From Chitinophagaceae bacterium (GTDB taxonomy: Bacteria; Bacteroidota; Bacteroidia; Chitinophagales; Chitinophagaceae), in the NCBI GenBank assembly GCA_947447465.1, contig CANFKE010000022.1, positions 1 to 64,000 on the forward strand: DNA of 64,000 nt, read 5' to 3'. The position numbers and the translations under genes are program-made. The notes beneath the pieces were generated by a model, which saw only the letters and a list, made by a program, of their open reading frames with translations, searched no databases and had not been told where the DNA came from. Positions 33,717-42,396 of the stretch are shown piece after piece. Position 1 is the stretch's first letter. The number at the start of each line of letters is the position of its first letter.

Positions 33717-35936
33717 TTATAAAATGAGCAGCCCTAGTTTGTAAAGACCATTTACAGGTTTATTTTCCCAGAATAGTTCAAAATCATCAAATCCGGCATT
33801 TTCGTAGCTTTCTTTTATTTCCTGAATGGTGTAGGTCTTGATGTTGGTGGGTGATAAGTTCTCTAAGATATTTGCCAGCCAGGTGCCTTCATCTTTATTT
33901 ACCTTAATATTCAGAGTGTTCTGCTTGCTATGGAAGGTCAGAGAGGCCATTTCCCAACTATTGCCTTTTTTAGACTTTGTGAAATATTCTATTGCAGGTT
34001 GCTTGCCTAGCCAAATAACTTTGGCAGTAGGTTTTACTACTGTATATTCATCTTCATTAAGTATGTTGGCTATATGGTCGGGTGCGATGGTGGTCTTGGG
34101 TACTTTTTCTTCAAACCATTTTTGCAACGGGAAGTCAAAACATGCGCCATGCATATAGTTGAGCAGCGATTTTTTTAATCCAAGGCTAAAACTTTCGTGA
34201 TCAGCACCTGTAGGGTCTATGTGTACTATGTCATTATTGGCAAATGTGCCGATTGCCGCATTTACTTTTTTGACCTTATATTTTTCCGGGTCGAGACCAA
34301 CAGGGCTATGTGCTGTCATTGCAAACTGGTGCCAGAATGCTGATTGAAGTATGCCTGCCTGAAACATCTGTCTCACCATTTCCAGTGAGTCTATAGTTTC
34401 CTGGGCAGTTTGTGTCGGGAAACCATACATTAAATAGGCATGCACCATTATGCCGGCTTCAGTAAAGTTTTTGTTCACTTTGGCTACCTGTGCAACCGTT
34501 ATTCCTTTTTGTATCAATTCCAGCAACCTGTCTGATGCAACTTCAAGCCCGCCGGATACTGCTATACAGCCTGATTCCTTCAACAACAGGCAGAGGTCTC
34601 GTGTAAAACTTTTTTCGAAACGGACATTTGTCCACCAACTGATATTTATTTTTCTGCGAATGAGCTCTATTGCTAAAGCCCTCATGAGAGCAGGTGGAGC
34701 AGCTTCATCTACAAAGTGGAAGCCTGTTTGTCCTGTTTGTGCAATTATTTCCTCAATTCTGTCACATAGCAGGGAGGCTGTAATAGGTTCATATGCTCTT
34801 ATGTAATCTAGAGATATGTCGCAGAAAGTACACTTACCCCAATAGCAGCCATGAGCCATAGTCAGTTTATTCCACCTGCCATCACTCCAAAGGCTGTGCA
34901 TAGGGTTTATGACCTCTATAGCTGAAATATAGCTGTCTAAGAGGAAATCGCTGTAATCGGGTGTTCCTACCTGACCTTGTTTATAATCTGTACAAGCCTT
35001 ATTATCAATATAGGTTACCGTCCCATTTTCTATTATAAATGTTCGTTTGAGTGATGTTGCCGGTATTTTCCCTTCAATATGATAGAGTAGATTTTCTACC
35101 GGAGCTTCACCATCATCGAGTGTAATGAAGTCAAAGAATTCAAATACTCTGGCATCCGATAACGATCGAAGCTCTGTATTGGGAAAACCGCCACCCATGG
35201 CCACTTTACATTGAGGATAGTTTTTCTTTATCCATTGTGCGCAACGGAATGATGCATATAAGTTACCCGGGAAAGGTACTGATATAGCTACCAACGCAGG
35301 TTGCACTGTTGCCATTCTCTCTGATAGAATGGATATGAGGATATTGTCAATATAGGTGTAGTCTTTTTTCAGAGCGGCATACAATTCATCGAATGTATTT
35401 GCAGACCGTCCCAGTCTTTCCGCATATCTGCTGAAACCAAAATGATGATCAATGCATTCCATTATCAGGTCTGAAAGGTCCTCCAGATACATAGTGGCCA
35501 GATGTTTGGCCTTATCCTGAGTGCCCATGCTACCAAATGCCCAATTGAGATCGTCGAGCTGTGCAAATCTGGAAGCTTCAGGCAGGAAATTCCTTTTGCA
35601 GATAAGGTGAGCAAGTGTAGGATTTTTTCCTTGAAGGAAATTGATGACCGTATCGATCGTGTCAATGTAATCATCCTTCAGCGTTATTATTCTGAGGATG
35701 TTTTCTGATATCTCTTTTCCCTCGATATTTATATTCTCGAATAGTTGCTTCAGTCCGTTTTTTGAGAATAATGCCAAAGAAACTTCAATACCCAGATCGG
35801 CCTGAAAGGAGGAAATATTTTTGGTGTTCAGAAAACCTTTCAGATAAGCTGTTGCCGGGTAAGGGGTGTTAAGCTGTGTGAACGGTGGTGTGATCAAGAA
35901 AACTGTGGCACTCAAACGCTGATATTTAGTTTGCAA
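33717..35936 (-). CDS. B12-binding radical SAM enzyme
   Basis: The 739-residue cytosolic enzyme has an N-terminal cobalamin-binding-like Rossmann region (FLITPPFTQLNTPYPATAYLKGF ... VAISVPFPGNLYASFRCAQWIKKNYPQCKVAMGGGFPNTELRSL). The radical SAM core has the cluster motif C-x3-C-x2-C in HGCYWGKCTFCDIS (about residue 370) and later FHFVDEAAPPALMRAL and CIAVSGGLEVASDRLLELIQKG. About 200 C-terminal residues are unassigned. The substrate is unknown; relatives methylate or rearrange unactivated carbons. No ATG begins the frame. The TTG at 35936 overlaps a TATTTTTG box, so the TTG at 35915 (giving MSATVFLITPPF) is an equally good or better start. It is transcribed divergently from the CDGSH gene. 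Confidence 0.9.
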   Translation of the reverse strand: MQTKYQRLSATVFLITPPFTQLNTPYPATAYLKGFLNTKNISSFQADLGIEVSLALFSKNGLKQLFENINIEGKEISENILRIITLKDDYIDTIDTVINFLQGKNPTLAHLICKRNFLPEASRFAQLDDLNWAFGSMGTQDKAKHLATMYLEDLSDLIMECIDHHFGFSRYAERLGRSANTFDELYAALKKDYTYIDNILISILSERMATVQPALVAISVPFPGNLYASFRCAQWIKKNYPQCKVAMGGGFPNTELRSLSDARVFEFFDFITLDDGEAPVENLLYHIEGKIPATSLKRTFIIENGTVTYIDNKACTDYKQGQVGTPDYSDFLLDSYISAIEVINPMHSLWSDGRWNKLTMAHGCYWGKCTFCDISLDYIRAYEPITASLLCDRIEEIIAQTGQTGFHFVDEAAPPALMRALAIELIRRKINISWWTNVRFEKSFTRDLCLLLKESGCIAVSGGLEVASDRLLELIQKGITVAQVAKVNKNFTEAGIMVHAYLMYGFPTQTAQETIDSLEMVRQMFQAGILQSAFWHQFAMTAHSPVGLDPEKYKVKKVNAAIGTFANNDIVHIDPTGADHESFSLGLKKSLLNYMHGACFDFPLQKWFEEKVPKTTIAPDHIANILNEDEYTVVKPTAKVIWLGKQPAIEYFTKSKKGNSWEMASLTFHSKQNTLNIKVNKDEGTWLANILENLSPTNIKTYTIQEIKESYENAGFDDFELFWENKPVNGLYKLGLLIL

Positions 35937-36041
35937 AAATATCGTAAATAAGTTAAAGTTGAATTTATAGTGATCGTTCAGGAAATAAAGAAAATTGCTG
36001 ACCGTTTTATCCTATTTTAGCATATCAATCATTAATCTAAC

Positions 36042-36266
36042 ATGGCTACTAAGCTTACCATCAATAATAACGGTTCAGTAAAGATCGAAGGCGATTTTGA
36101 AATAGTTGACAGAAATGGCAATACTTATGGATTAGGCGGAAGAGAGATAGTTTCTATCTGTCGCTGCGGTCTGTCAAAAAATAAACCATTTTGCGATGGA
36201 TCTCATAATGGCCATTTTGAGCACGAAGCTGTTGCGTTCGATCTCCCTCCGAAGAAGCAAGCATAA
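36042..36266 (+). CDS. CDGSH iron-sulfur domain protein
   Basis: The 74-residue protein is essentially one CDGSH domain. CRCGLSKNKPFCDGSH (about residues 46-61) fits C-x-C-x2-S-x3-P-x-C-D-G-S-H, whose three Cys and one His hold a labile 2Fe-2S cluster. Such small bacterial proteins probably take part in redox sensing or iron-sulfur transfer. There is no signal or membrane segment. It is a single gene, divergent from the radical SAM gene, which itself needs iron-sulfur clusters, but the link is only positional. Confidence 0.93.
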   Translation: MATKLTINNNGSVKIEGDFEIVDRNGNTYGLGGREIVSICRCGLSKNKPFCDGSHNGHFEHEAVAFDLPPKKQA

Positions 36267-36319
36267 TTCGTAACAAGTGATGCCGTTTCATTTGTCGCCT
36301 ATAATGTGGGAATGTAATA

Positions 36320-36922
36320 TTATGCCTGCTTGTCGTGCACTTCCTGTTCTTTCAGTGCATGTTCAATATGCTTTTCGGGTATGAGCCACATAACTGCGAC
36401 CAAGGTAAATAATGCCCCTGATATACCCGGATGAACATAAGCCAATACAATAGATAAACTGTAACAAGCTACGGACACAAGCCCTTTTTTTCTCACAATT
36501 AAAAAAGCGATTCTTAACTGAGGTGTGAAAGGATTACTCTTTTCAATAGCTAGTTGGAGTATTGTAAATGTTACTCCGCAAAGCAGCAACATCACAGCAT
36601 ATACTATTACAGTGTTCGTCGCAAAATGATTCTCTCCCATCCAGCCGGTCGCAAATGGAATTAGCGAGAGGCAAAACAACAATGACATATTGCCCCAAAT
36701 GATACCCGGGGTTACTTTTTTAATAGTGTGCACAAGATGATGGTGGTTACCCCAGTAAATTCCTACATATATAAAACTCAGCAAATAACTGATAAATGCA
36801 GGTATCATTGGTTCCAGAGCTGCCCATTCTGAACTATGTGGTATTTTTATTTCCAAGACCATTATGGTAATAATAATGGCAAATACACCATCGCTGAATG
36901 CTTCTAATCTTGTTTTATTCAT
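36320..36922 (-). CDS. TMEM175-family (DUF1211) cation channel
   Basis: The 200-residue inner-membrane protein has six hydrophobic helices. MNKTRLEAFSDGVFAIIITIMVLEIKIP carries the family's pore-lining R-x3-FSDGVFAI motif in helix 1. Bacterial TMEM175 proteins have one six-helix repeat and form tetrameric potassium-permeable channels; this length fits. IYWGNHHHLVHTIKKV between helices 2 and 3 is also typical. An inverted repeat lies 27-50 bases upstream of the start. It converges with nothing close and appears monocistronic. Confidence 0.92.
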   Translation of the reverse strand: MNKTRLEAFSDGVFAIIITIMVLEIKIPHSSEWAALEPMIPAFISYLLSFIYVGIYWGNHHHLVHTIKKVTPGIIWGNMSLLFCLSLIPFATGWMGENHFATNTVIVYAVMLLLCGVTFTILQLAIEKSNPFTPQLRIAFLIVRKKGLVSVACYSLSIVLAYVHPGISGALFTLVAVMWLIPEKHIEHALKEQEVHDKQA

Positions 36923-36948
36923 GTTGTATAGATTTGTTCATGGCGCAG

Positions 36949-36972
36949 CTATATTTTATTAGCAAAATATAG
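36949..36972. promoter_or_regulatory. Inverted repeat upstream of TMEM175-like gene
   Basis: CTATATTTT and AAAATATAG (9-bp perfect arms) flank ATTAGC. It lies in the promoter region between the divergent TMEM175-like and paaK genes, so it may be an operator. It is very AT-rich, so chance is possible. Confidence 0.3.
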
Positions 36973-37046
36973 TTACGCCTGATATAGCGTGTACACCTTT
37001 CAAAGGTAATATTCCCCTAATTTAGAGCTGCTATAAATATTTACAC

Positions 37047-38387
37047 ATGATATACCAACCTGAGATCGAGACCATGCCAATAAATAAGCTACGTAAGTTG
37101 CAGAGCGAGCGACTGATTGAGCAGGTCAAATATTTATATGAGCGTGTGCCATTCTACAGAATGAGATTGGACGAAGCGGGGATCACGCCTGCAGATATCA
37201 GAAGTATAAATGATGTGAGCAAATTGCCGTTTACCTATAAGACCGACCTTAGAGATAATTATCCATTTGGTTTGTTTGCCGTCCCTCAATCTGAAATATC
37301 GCGTATTCATGGTTCCAGTGGAACTACCGGAAAACCAACAGTAGTAGGGTACACAAAGAGCGATATCGATATTTTCTCTGAAGTAGTTGCAAGGTCATTA
37401 GTGGCGGCCGGCTGCAGGCCGGGAATGATCATGCAAAATGCCTATGGCTATGGACTTTTTACTGGTGGGTTGGGTTTGCACTATGGTGCTGAACGGTTGG
37501 GGATGTCCGTCGTTCCTGTTTCAGGTGGAATGACTGAAAGACAGATCATGCTCATGCAGGATTTCGGTTCAGATGCACTTTGCTGCACACCAAGTTATGC
37601 ATTAACTATAGCAGAAGAATTAAGCCGCAGAGATATTGATCCACAAAGTCTTAAATTGAAATTGGCCATTCTGGGAGCGGAGCCATGGACAGATAGTGTA
37701 CGTGATGATGTCGAGCGAGGATTGGGAGTGACTGCCACTAATATTTATGGTTTATCTGAAATAATCGGACCGGGAGTCTCTCAGGAAGATCATGAAGAAA
37801 AAGGTACTGGTAGCTATATATGGGAGGATCATTTTTACCCTGAGATCGTTGACAGAAAAACAGGTGAGCCATTAGCAGAAGGAGAAGAAGGAGTGCTGGT
37901 GTTCACCACGCTGACAAAAAAAGCAATGCCCGTTTTAAGGTACTGGACAAATGATATTACAAGTCTGTATTATGATAAGTCGGGTAAACGTACTCACATA
38001 AAGATGGGTCAGATATTAGGTAGGTCTGATGATATGCTGATCATCAGGGGTGTAAATCTATTTCATACTCAGGTAGAGGCTGTGTTGGAAGGTTTTATTG
38101 ATTTGTCAAGTAACTATCAATTGATAGTGAAGAATGAAGGCAAAATGGATGAGGTAGAGGTAAAAGTAGAGATTGGTAATGAGTTATGGAGGCAGTTGGC
38201 AATTACTTCTTTAGATAATGAAGTTGTGCAGAATCATGATCGGTTATCATTGATTCATCGGGCGTTGCAAAAGAAGATCAAGGACAATATTGGTCTTACA
38301 ATGAATATTCAACTGTTAAATCCCGGAGCTATTCCTCGTAGTGAAGGTGGTAAATTGAACCGCATAGTTGATGTGAGAAAAAAGTAA
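37047..38387 (+). CDS. paaK: Phenylacetate-CoA ligase
   Basis: The 446-residue cytosolic adenylate-forming enzyme activates phenylacetate (or a related aryl acid) to its CoA thioester using ATP. Family marks include LPFTYKTDLRDNYPFGLFAVP near the N-terminus, the P-loop-like IHGSSGTTGKPTVVGYT (about residue 88), YGLSEIIGPGVSQE with the acyl-adenylate-binding segment, and the hinge region GRSDDMLIIRGVNLFHTQVE. The length is that of PaaK. No other paa genes (paaABCDE, paaF-J) are in the window; the thiolase and enoyl-CoA hydratase further downstream are separate units. It is tail-to-tail with the TRIC gene, 8 bases apart. Confidence 0.93.
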   Translation: MIYQPEIETMPINKLRKLQSERLIEQVKYLYERVPFYRMRLDEAGITPADIRSINDVSKLPFTYKTDLRDNYPFGLFAVPQSEISRIHGSSGTTGKPTVVGYTKSDIDIFSEVVARSLVAAGCRPGMIMQNAYGYGLFTGGLGLHYGAERLGMSVVPVSGGMTERQIMLMQDFGSDALCCTPSYALTIAEELSRRDIDPQSLKLKLAILGAEPWTDSVRDDVERGLGVTATNIYGLSEIIGPGVSQEDHEEKGTGSYIWEDHFYPEIVDRKTGEPLAEGEEGVLVFTTLTKKAMPVLRYWTNDITSLYYDKSGKRTHIKMGQILGRSDDMLIIRGVNLFHTQVEAVLEGFIDLSSNYQLIVKNEGKMDEVEVKVEIGNELWRQLAITSLDNEVVQNHDRLSLIHRALQKKIKDNIGLTMNIQLLNPGAIPRSEGGKLNRIVDVRKK

Positions 38388-38395
38388 AGGACTAT

Positions 38396-39010
38396 CTATT
38401 TTTCTCTTTTGAATTGTGGTAATGATAATTGATATTTTACTGCAATTACCCTGATCATTACGATAACACAGGTGGATATGATAAGGCAAGTATATCGTTC
38501 GCATTTAATTGAATCTAAGATCAGATATACTATAGCTCCGGCAAGGCAGGCAGTTGCATAGATCTCCTTCCTGAATATTACAGGGACCTGATTGGTCAAT
38601 ACATCGCGAATAACACCTCCCAGAATTGCAGAGAACATACCCATGATTGCAGCTATAGCCGGGTCTACATGGAAGTTAAGCGCTTTTTCAGTTCCAAGTA
38701 TGGTAAACATTGAAATGCCAAGTGTGTCAAAAATGAAAAAGATCTTTTTGAACCTGACTAGTTTATTGAAGAATAAACTAGTGATAACTATTGAGGCTAT
38801 GATCACATAGATAATAGTAGGGTCTTTCACCCACGAAAGCGGGTAACTTCCCAGGAAAATATCTCTTATGCTACCGCCACCAATTGAAGTAATGAAGCCT
38901 ATAAATGTTACTCCAAACCAGTCTGGTTTAGATTTTTGATTGGCAACAAGAGCTCCTGATACAGCGAAAAATGCTATTCCAAGTAATTCAAGTATGTGTT
39001 GTAGTTCCAT
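38396..39010 (-). CDS. TRIC-family (UPF0126) cation channel
   Basis: The 204-residue inner-membrane protein has seven predicted helices in two inverted three-helix repeats plus one. Each repeat carries the Gly-rich pore motif: IGGGSIRDIFLG in the first and LGGVIRDVLTNQVP in the second. Prokaryotic TRIC proteins (YicG-like) form trimeric potassium-permeable channels. The length and motifs fit. A TATTTTTG box lies at 39047-39054, giving a leader of about 30 bases. Confidence 0.92.
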   Translation of the reverse strand: MELQHILELLGIAFFAVSGALVANQKSKPDWFGVTFIGFITSIGGGSIRDIFLGSYPLSWVKDPTIIYVIIASIVITSLFFNKLVRFKKIFFIFDTLGISMFTILGTEKALNFHVDPAIAAIMGMFSAILGGVIRDVLTNQVPVIFRKEIYATACLAGAIVYLILDSIKCERYTCLIISTCVIVMIRVIAVKYQLSLPQFKREK

Positions 39011-39046
39011 TAATGCTTTTCGACGTAGTATTAACTTCTAAGGTTG

Positions 39047-39054
39047 CAAAAATA
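39047..39054 (-). promoter_or_regulatory. -7 box (TATTTTTG) for TRIC gene
   Basis: Exact TAnnTTTG on the minus strand, 36 bases before the ATG. Confidence 0.38.
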
Positions 39055-39246
39055 GCAAAATTAATAGTCTATTAAAATGATAGACTAAAATATGTTGCCT
39101 TAAGATTTGATTTTGGGATTAGCAGTAGAATACACTCTTCATTTAGTTGGGTGAAATTATTTCCGGTATTTTGTTGTGAAATCTGCTGTAAAATATTCCC
39201 AAGCTTTTCTTTCTATTAAGTTTACCTTGTGCTCTGAAATTTTTAG

Positions 39247-39840
39247 ATGGAAGCAAGGTTTGAAGAGTTGATCGAGGGTTTTATTACCGGTAATATCGGA
39301 ATTTCTGAAAATTTTCTTAGCATTTCTCTTGCTGCAGCTTTGCAGAAGAACTTACTTCAATTAGACGAAGATAAGCTTATGATCAGGGCAGGAATTGGTA
39401 ATGGTATGGTTTGTGATAGTGCACAAACACATAGGGGTGATAGGACATGTTGGCTTAGCTCAAGTACTGATAATAGTGCTGAGATGGAGTTTTTGGACAT
39501 TATCGATCAGTTTATGGGGCATCTTAACCGTACCTGTTATACTGGTCTTAATTCCTGCGAGTTTCATTATGCACTTTATCAGGAGGGGAAAGGATATGCG
39601 AGACATAAAGACCAGTTTAAAAATAACAATTCAAGAAAATTTTCATTGATCAGTTATCTCAATGAGGGCTGGCATGAAACAGATGGCGGACAATTGATCA
39701 TTCACAATGATGATAACTCAATTCAGAGTATCCTGCCCAATAATCAGAAAGCTGTTTTTTTTCAAAGTGACAAAACAGATCATCAGGTAGCAATTGCTAA
39801 TCGTCCCAGATTGAGTATAACCGGTTGGTTAAAAAGTTAG
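39247..39840 (+). CDS. 2-oxoglutarate/Fe(II)-dependent oxygenase (prolyl 4-hydroxylase-like)
   Basis: The 197-residue dioxygenase has the double-stranded beta-helix fold. The iron facial triad is His120 and Asp122 (YARHKDQF) with His179 (KTDHQVAI), and the 2-oxoglutarate-binding Arg is Arg188 (RPRLSITGW). SLISYLNEGWHETDGGQLIIH is the usual core strand pair. It resembles the bacterial SM-20/prolyl hydroxylase group, which modifies proteins such as EF-Tu or ribosomal proteins, but the substrate here is unknown. It is a single gene without signal peptide. Confidence 0.9.
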   Translation: MEARFEELIEGFITGNIGISENFLSISLAAALQKNLLQLDEDKLMIRAGIGNGMVCDSAQTHRGDRTCWLSSSTDNSAEMEFLDIIDQFMGHLNRTCYTGLNSCEFHYALYQEGKGYARHKDQFKNNNSRKFSLISYLNEGWHETDGGQLIIHNDDNSIQSILPNNQKAVFFQSDKTDHQVAIANRPRLSITGWLKS

Positions 39841-39977
39841 CTATTGTCCCATTTACCGGTGATGTATAATTATTTGTTAGTAATTACACGCATTTCATTG
39901 CCCAAATTCAGCATTTCGTCAAATTTTTCTTTTCTGTGTTTCTTACTGTATTAATATTGAGTAGTTAATATTGAGTT

Positions 39978-40130
39978 ATGCTTCAGGTAAAACCGCAGAC
40001 ATTAGCAAAATTGAGAGGGAGTAAAGGTGCGCAACTTGTTGTTGTAAATTCAGTACCGGGTCTGTATATTCTTCAAATGAAAGATGCAAAAGGAAAGATA
40101 TATACTTTCCGAATTGTGATCGATAAGTAG
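39978..40130 (+). pseudogene. Orphan T9SS type A sorting-domain tail (50 aa), probable gene remnant
   Basis: A 50-codon frame reads MLQVKPQTLAKLRGSKGAQL and continues with VVVNSVPGLYILQMKDAKGK and IYTFRIVIDK. The second half matches the end of a type A T9SS C-terminal domain (x-VPxGxYIxxxxDxxGKxxxxKIVI). There is no signal peptide, no cargo domain and no YPNP motif, and a stop codon lies directly upstream in frame. I therefore read it as the surviving 3' end of a deleted secreted-protein gene, although a small expressed protein cannot be excluded. The remaining intergenic sequence (39841-39977, 40131-40239) shows nothing further. Confidence 0.5.
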
Positions 40131-40239
40131 TCTTAATCTCTTTATAAATCTACAAATGCAATAAATCGTTCTTTAACGATCCTTCAAACTTATATACTGA
40201 GTCTATTGCCATATTTGTAATAATTCTTTCATAATTTAA

Positions 40240-40253
40240 ATACCATTCGGTAT
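40240..40253 (+). promoter_or_regulatory. TetR operator 1 (ATACC-N4-GGTAT)
   Basis: ATACC-ATTC-GGTAT is a palindrome whose right half overlaps the TATATTTG -7 box (40251-40258) of the tetR gene. The same arms and spacing recur at 40880-40893. Binding here would block the tetR promoter, so autorepression is predicted. Confidence 0.6.
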
Positions 40254-40258
40254 ATTTG
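40251..40258 (+). promoter_or_regulatory. -7 box (TATATTTG) of tetR, probably leaderless
   Basis: Exact TAnnTTTG, ending four bases before the GTG start codon at 40263. It overlaps the operator half-site GGTAT. Confidence 0.45.
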
Positions 40259-40262
40259 TGGT

Positions 40263-40859
40263 GTGAAAAAGATCACTAAGTCTGAACGCACTCGGGAATA
40301 CATTATTGAGAGTACTGCCGGTATCTTCAATACAAAAGGGTATTCAGGTACTTCATTATCTGATCTTACAGAGGCAACAAAGCTTACGAAAGGGAGTATT
40401 TACGGAAATTTTGAAAATAAGGAGGAAGTAGCACTTGCCGCTTTTGACTATAATTGGAAGACAGTTCAAGATATAGTAAAAGGAGAGATGGCCGATAAGG
40501 ATACTTATATAGGTAAGCTGATGGTCTATGTGAGCACCTACGAGAGTTTTTTTAAATATCCTTTTCCTAAGGGTGGTTGTCCGATCTTGAACACTGCTAC
40601 AGAGTCTGATGATACACATCCTGCTTTACGTAAAAAAGCAGCTGAAGCACTAGTGCTCTGGAAAAATTCCATTATCCGATTGGTAGAATGTGGTAAACAA
40701 GCAGGTGAAATAAAGAATGATACAGATGCTGAAGAAGTAGCATTGACCATTATGGCAATGATTGAAGGAATAATAATGATCACAAAAGCTACAGGCAACA
40801 AAAATTATTGGCACAAAGTAATGAGGTCGGTAGAAAAATTGATATTGGGGATCACCTGA
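40263..40859 (+). CDS. TetR/AcrR family transcriptional regulator
   Basis: The 198-residue repressor has an N-terminal helix-turn-helix of TetR type (TREYIIESTAGIFNTKGYSGTSLSDLTEATKLTKGSIYGNFENKEEVALAAF) with the recognition helix LTKGSIYGNF. The C-terminal domain, with ETxxEP-like helices and a Pro/Gly-rich PFPKGGCPILNTATESDD segment, resembles the TetR_C_11/YcdC-like ligand domain. The start is GTG, four bases after the -7 box. Matching operators lie before this gene and between it and the thiolase, so it probably represses itself and the thiolase and is released by an acyl-CoA or similar ligand (inference). Confidence 0.93.
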   Translation: MKKITKSERTREYIIESTAGIFNTKGYSGTSLSDLTEATKLTKGSIYGNFENKEEVALAAFDYNWKTVQDIVKGEMADKDTYIGKLMVYVSTYESFFKYPFPKGGCPILNTATESDDTHPALRKKAAEALVLWKNSIIRLVECGKQAGEIKNDTDAEEVALTIMAMIEGIIMITKATGNKNYWHKVMRSVEKLILGIT

Positions 40860-40865
40860 TATTTT

Positions 40866-40907
40866 TTTTGATCAATAATATACCAAATGGTATATTATTG
40901 ATCAAAA
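40866..40907. promoter_or_regulatory. TetR operator 2 within a 42-base palindrome
   Basis: Two perfect 20-base arms (TTTTGATCAATAATATACCA and its complement) flank AA. The centre holds ATACC-AAAT-GGTAT (40880-40893), the same motif as operator 1. It lies between the tetR stop and the thiolase start. As RNA it would fold into a long AT-rich hairpin that could also terminate tetR transcription. Confidence 0.6.
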
Positions 40908-40985
40908 GCAAATTATGTCAATAGAAATCATAGGTGTGGACAGGTTCATGATTAATTATTAACCAAAATATATAACTGAAATTTT

Positions 40986-42164
40986 ATGAAAGAAGTCTTT
41001 ATAGTCGCTGCGAGGCGAACACCTGTTGGGGGATTATTAGGAAGCCTATCCCATTTGTCAGCTACAGAACTGGGTGCTCTTGTAATAAAAGAAGCTTATT
41101 CCAGCGTAGGGCTCTCTTCAGAAAATATAAATGAGGTGTATATGGGGAATGTACTGTCTGCTAATCTTGGTCAATCTCCGGCCCGCCAGGCAGCAATTTT
41201 TGCAGGGATTCCAAATAGTGTTGACGCTACTACTGTGAATAAGGTATGTGCTTCAGGAATGAAAGCAGTGATGCTTGGAGCGCAGCAAATTCAATTAGGT
41301 AATTCTGAAATTGTTATGACGGGCGGAATGGAAAGTATGAGTAACGTGCCTCACTACAACTACATAAGAAAAGGAAATAAATATGGAGATGTCACACTTA
41401 TTGATGGCATGATCAGAGATGGGTTGTGGGACGTGTATAATGATTACCACATGGGAAGTGCTGCAGAGTTGTGTGCAAGAACATATAATATTACAAGAGA
41501 GGCTCAGGATAATTATGCAATTGAATCTTATTCAAGAGCCGCCAGAGCTGCAAATGATGGGAAGTTCGATCTGGAAATTGTTCCTGTAATGATAAATCAG
41601 AAAGAAAAGATAATAACGATCAATAAAGACGAAGACGTTTATAAACTAATACCTGAAAAAGTAGCTAAACTAAAACCTGCCTTTGAGGTTGATGGAACTG
41701 TAACTGCAGCCAATGCAAGTAATCTCAACGATGGTGCTGCTGCATTACTTCTTGTCTCTAAAGAAGCCTTGATTAAGTTTAGATTAAATCCTATTGCCAG
41801 AATAAGTGGGTTTGCGGATGCTGCACAGGCACCTGAATGGTTTACAACATCTCCATCTAAAGCCATACCCAAGGCGCTCGACAACGCTGGGTTGGTAATG
41901 ACTGATATTGATTTTTTTGAGATAAACGAAGCATATGCTGCAGTCGCACTTGCCAATCAGCAAATACTAAATATAGATCAGAAAAAATTAAATGTTTATG
42001 GTGGCTCAGTAGCTATAGGTCATCCGCTAGGAGCATCAGGGGCAAGGATTATTTGCACACTATTGTCAGTATTACGTCAGGAAGGGGGGAAATATGGTGT
42101 TGCTGCAATTTGCAATGGGGGTGGAGGTGCTTCAGCAATTGTTTTGGAAAATATGGATATATAA
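40986..42164 (+). CDS. Acetyl-CoA C-acyltransferase (thiolase)
   Basis: The 392-residue type II thiolase catalyses acyl transfer between two acyl-CoA molecules: biosynthetic acetoacetyl-CoA formation or the last step of beta-oxidation. Catalytic residues are present: Cys88 (VNKVCASGMKA), His346 (GGSVAIGHPLGASGARI) and Cys376 (AAICNGGGGASA). The N-terminus EVFIVAARRTPVGGLLGSL is canonical. It follows tetR by 126 bases with a TetR operator in between. The chain-length preference cannot be read, though the short loop pattern resembles acetoacetyl-CoA thiolases (AtoB/PhaA). Confidence 0.94.
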   Translation: MKEVFIVAARRTPVGGLLGSLSHLSATELGALVIKEAYSSVGLSSENINEVYMGNVLSANLGQSPARQAAIFAGIPNSVDATTVNKVCASGMKAVMLGAQQIQLGNSEIVMTGGMESMSNVPHYNYIRKGNKYGDVTLIDGMIRDGLWDVYNDYHMGSAAELCARTYNITREAQDNYAIESYSRAARAANDGKFDLEIVPVMINQKEKIITINKDEDVYKLIPEKVAKLKPAFEVDGTVTAANASNLNDGAAALLLVSKEALIKFRLNPIARISGFADAAQAPEWFTTSPSKAIPKALDNAGLVMTDIDFFEINEAYAAVALANQQILNIDQKKLNVYGGSVAIGHPLGASGARIICTLLSVLRQEGGKYGVAAICNGGGGASAIVLENMDI

Positions 42165-42396
42165 AGAAAGCTAATTATTGAAATCCTCATTTAGCAATAG
42201 TATTGTTGTTGCAGGAACGATATATAAAGGTAGTTTGTGTGTGCAAGTTTTATAATCTGCAACCAATAACAGATTGATATTGATGATACTAATTTTTGAT
42301 TCTAAGAGTATTTTGTTGATATCCCCATTATATTGTTTCTTGCAGCCCGAATTCAAAAAAGGACTAAAAATCATAAGATAGTAAATTGATAGATAT

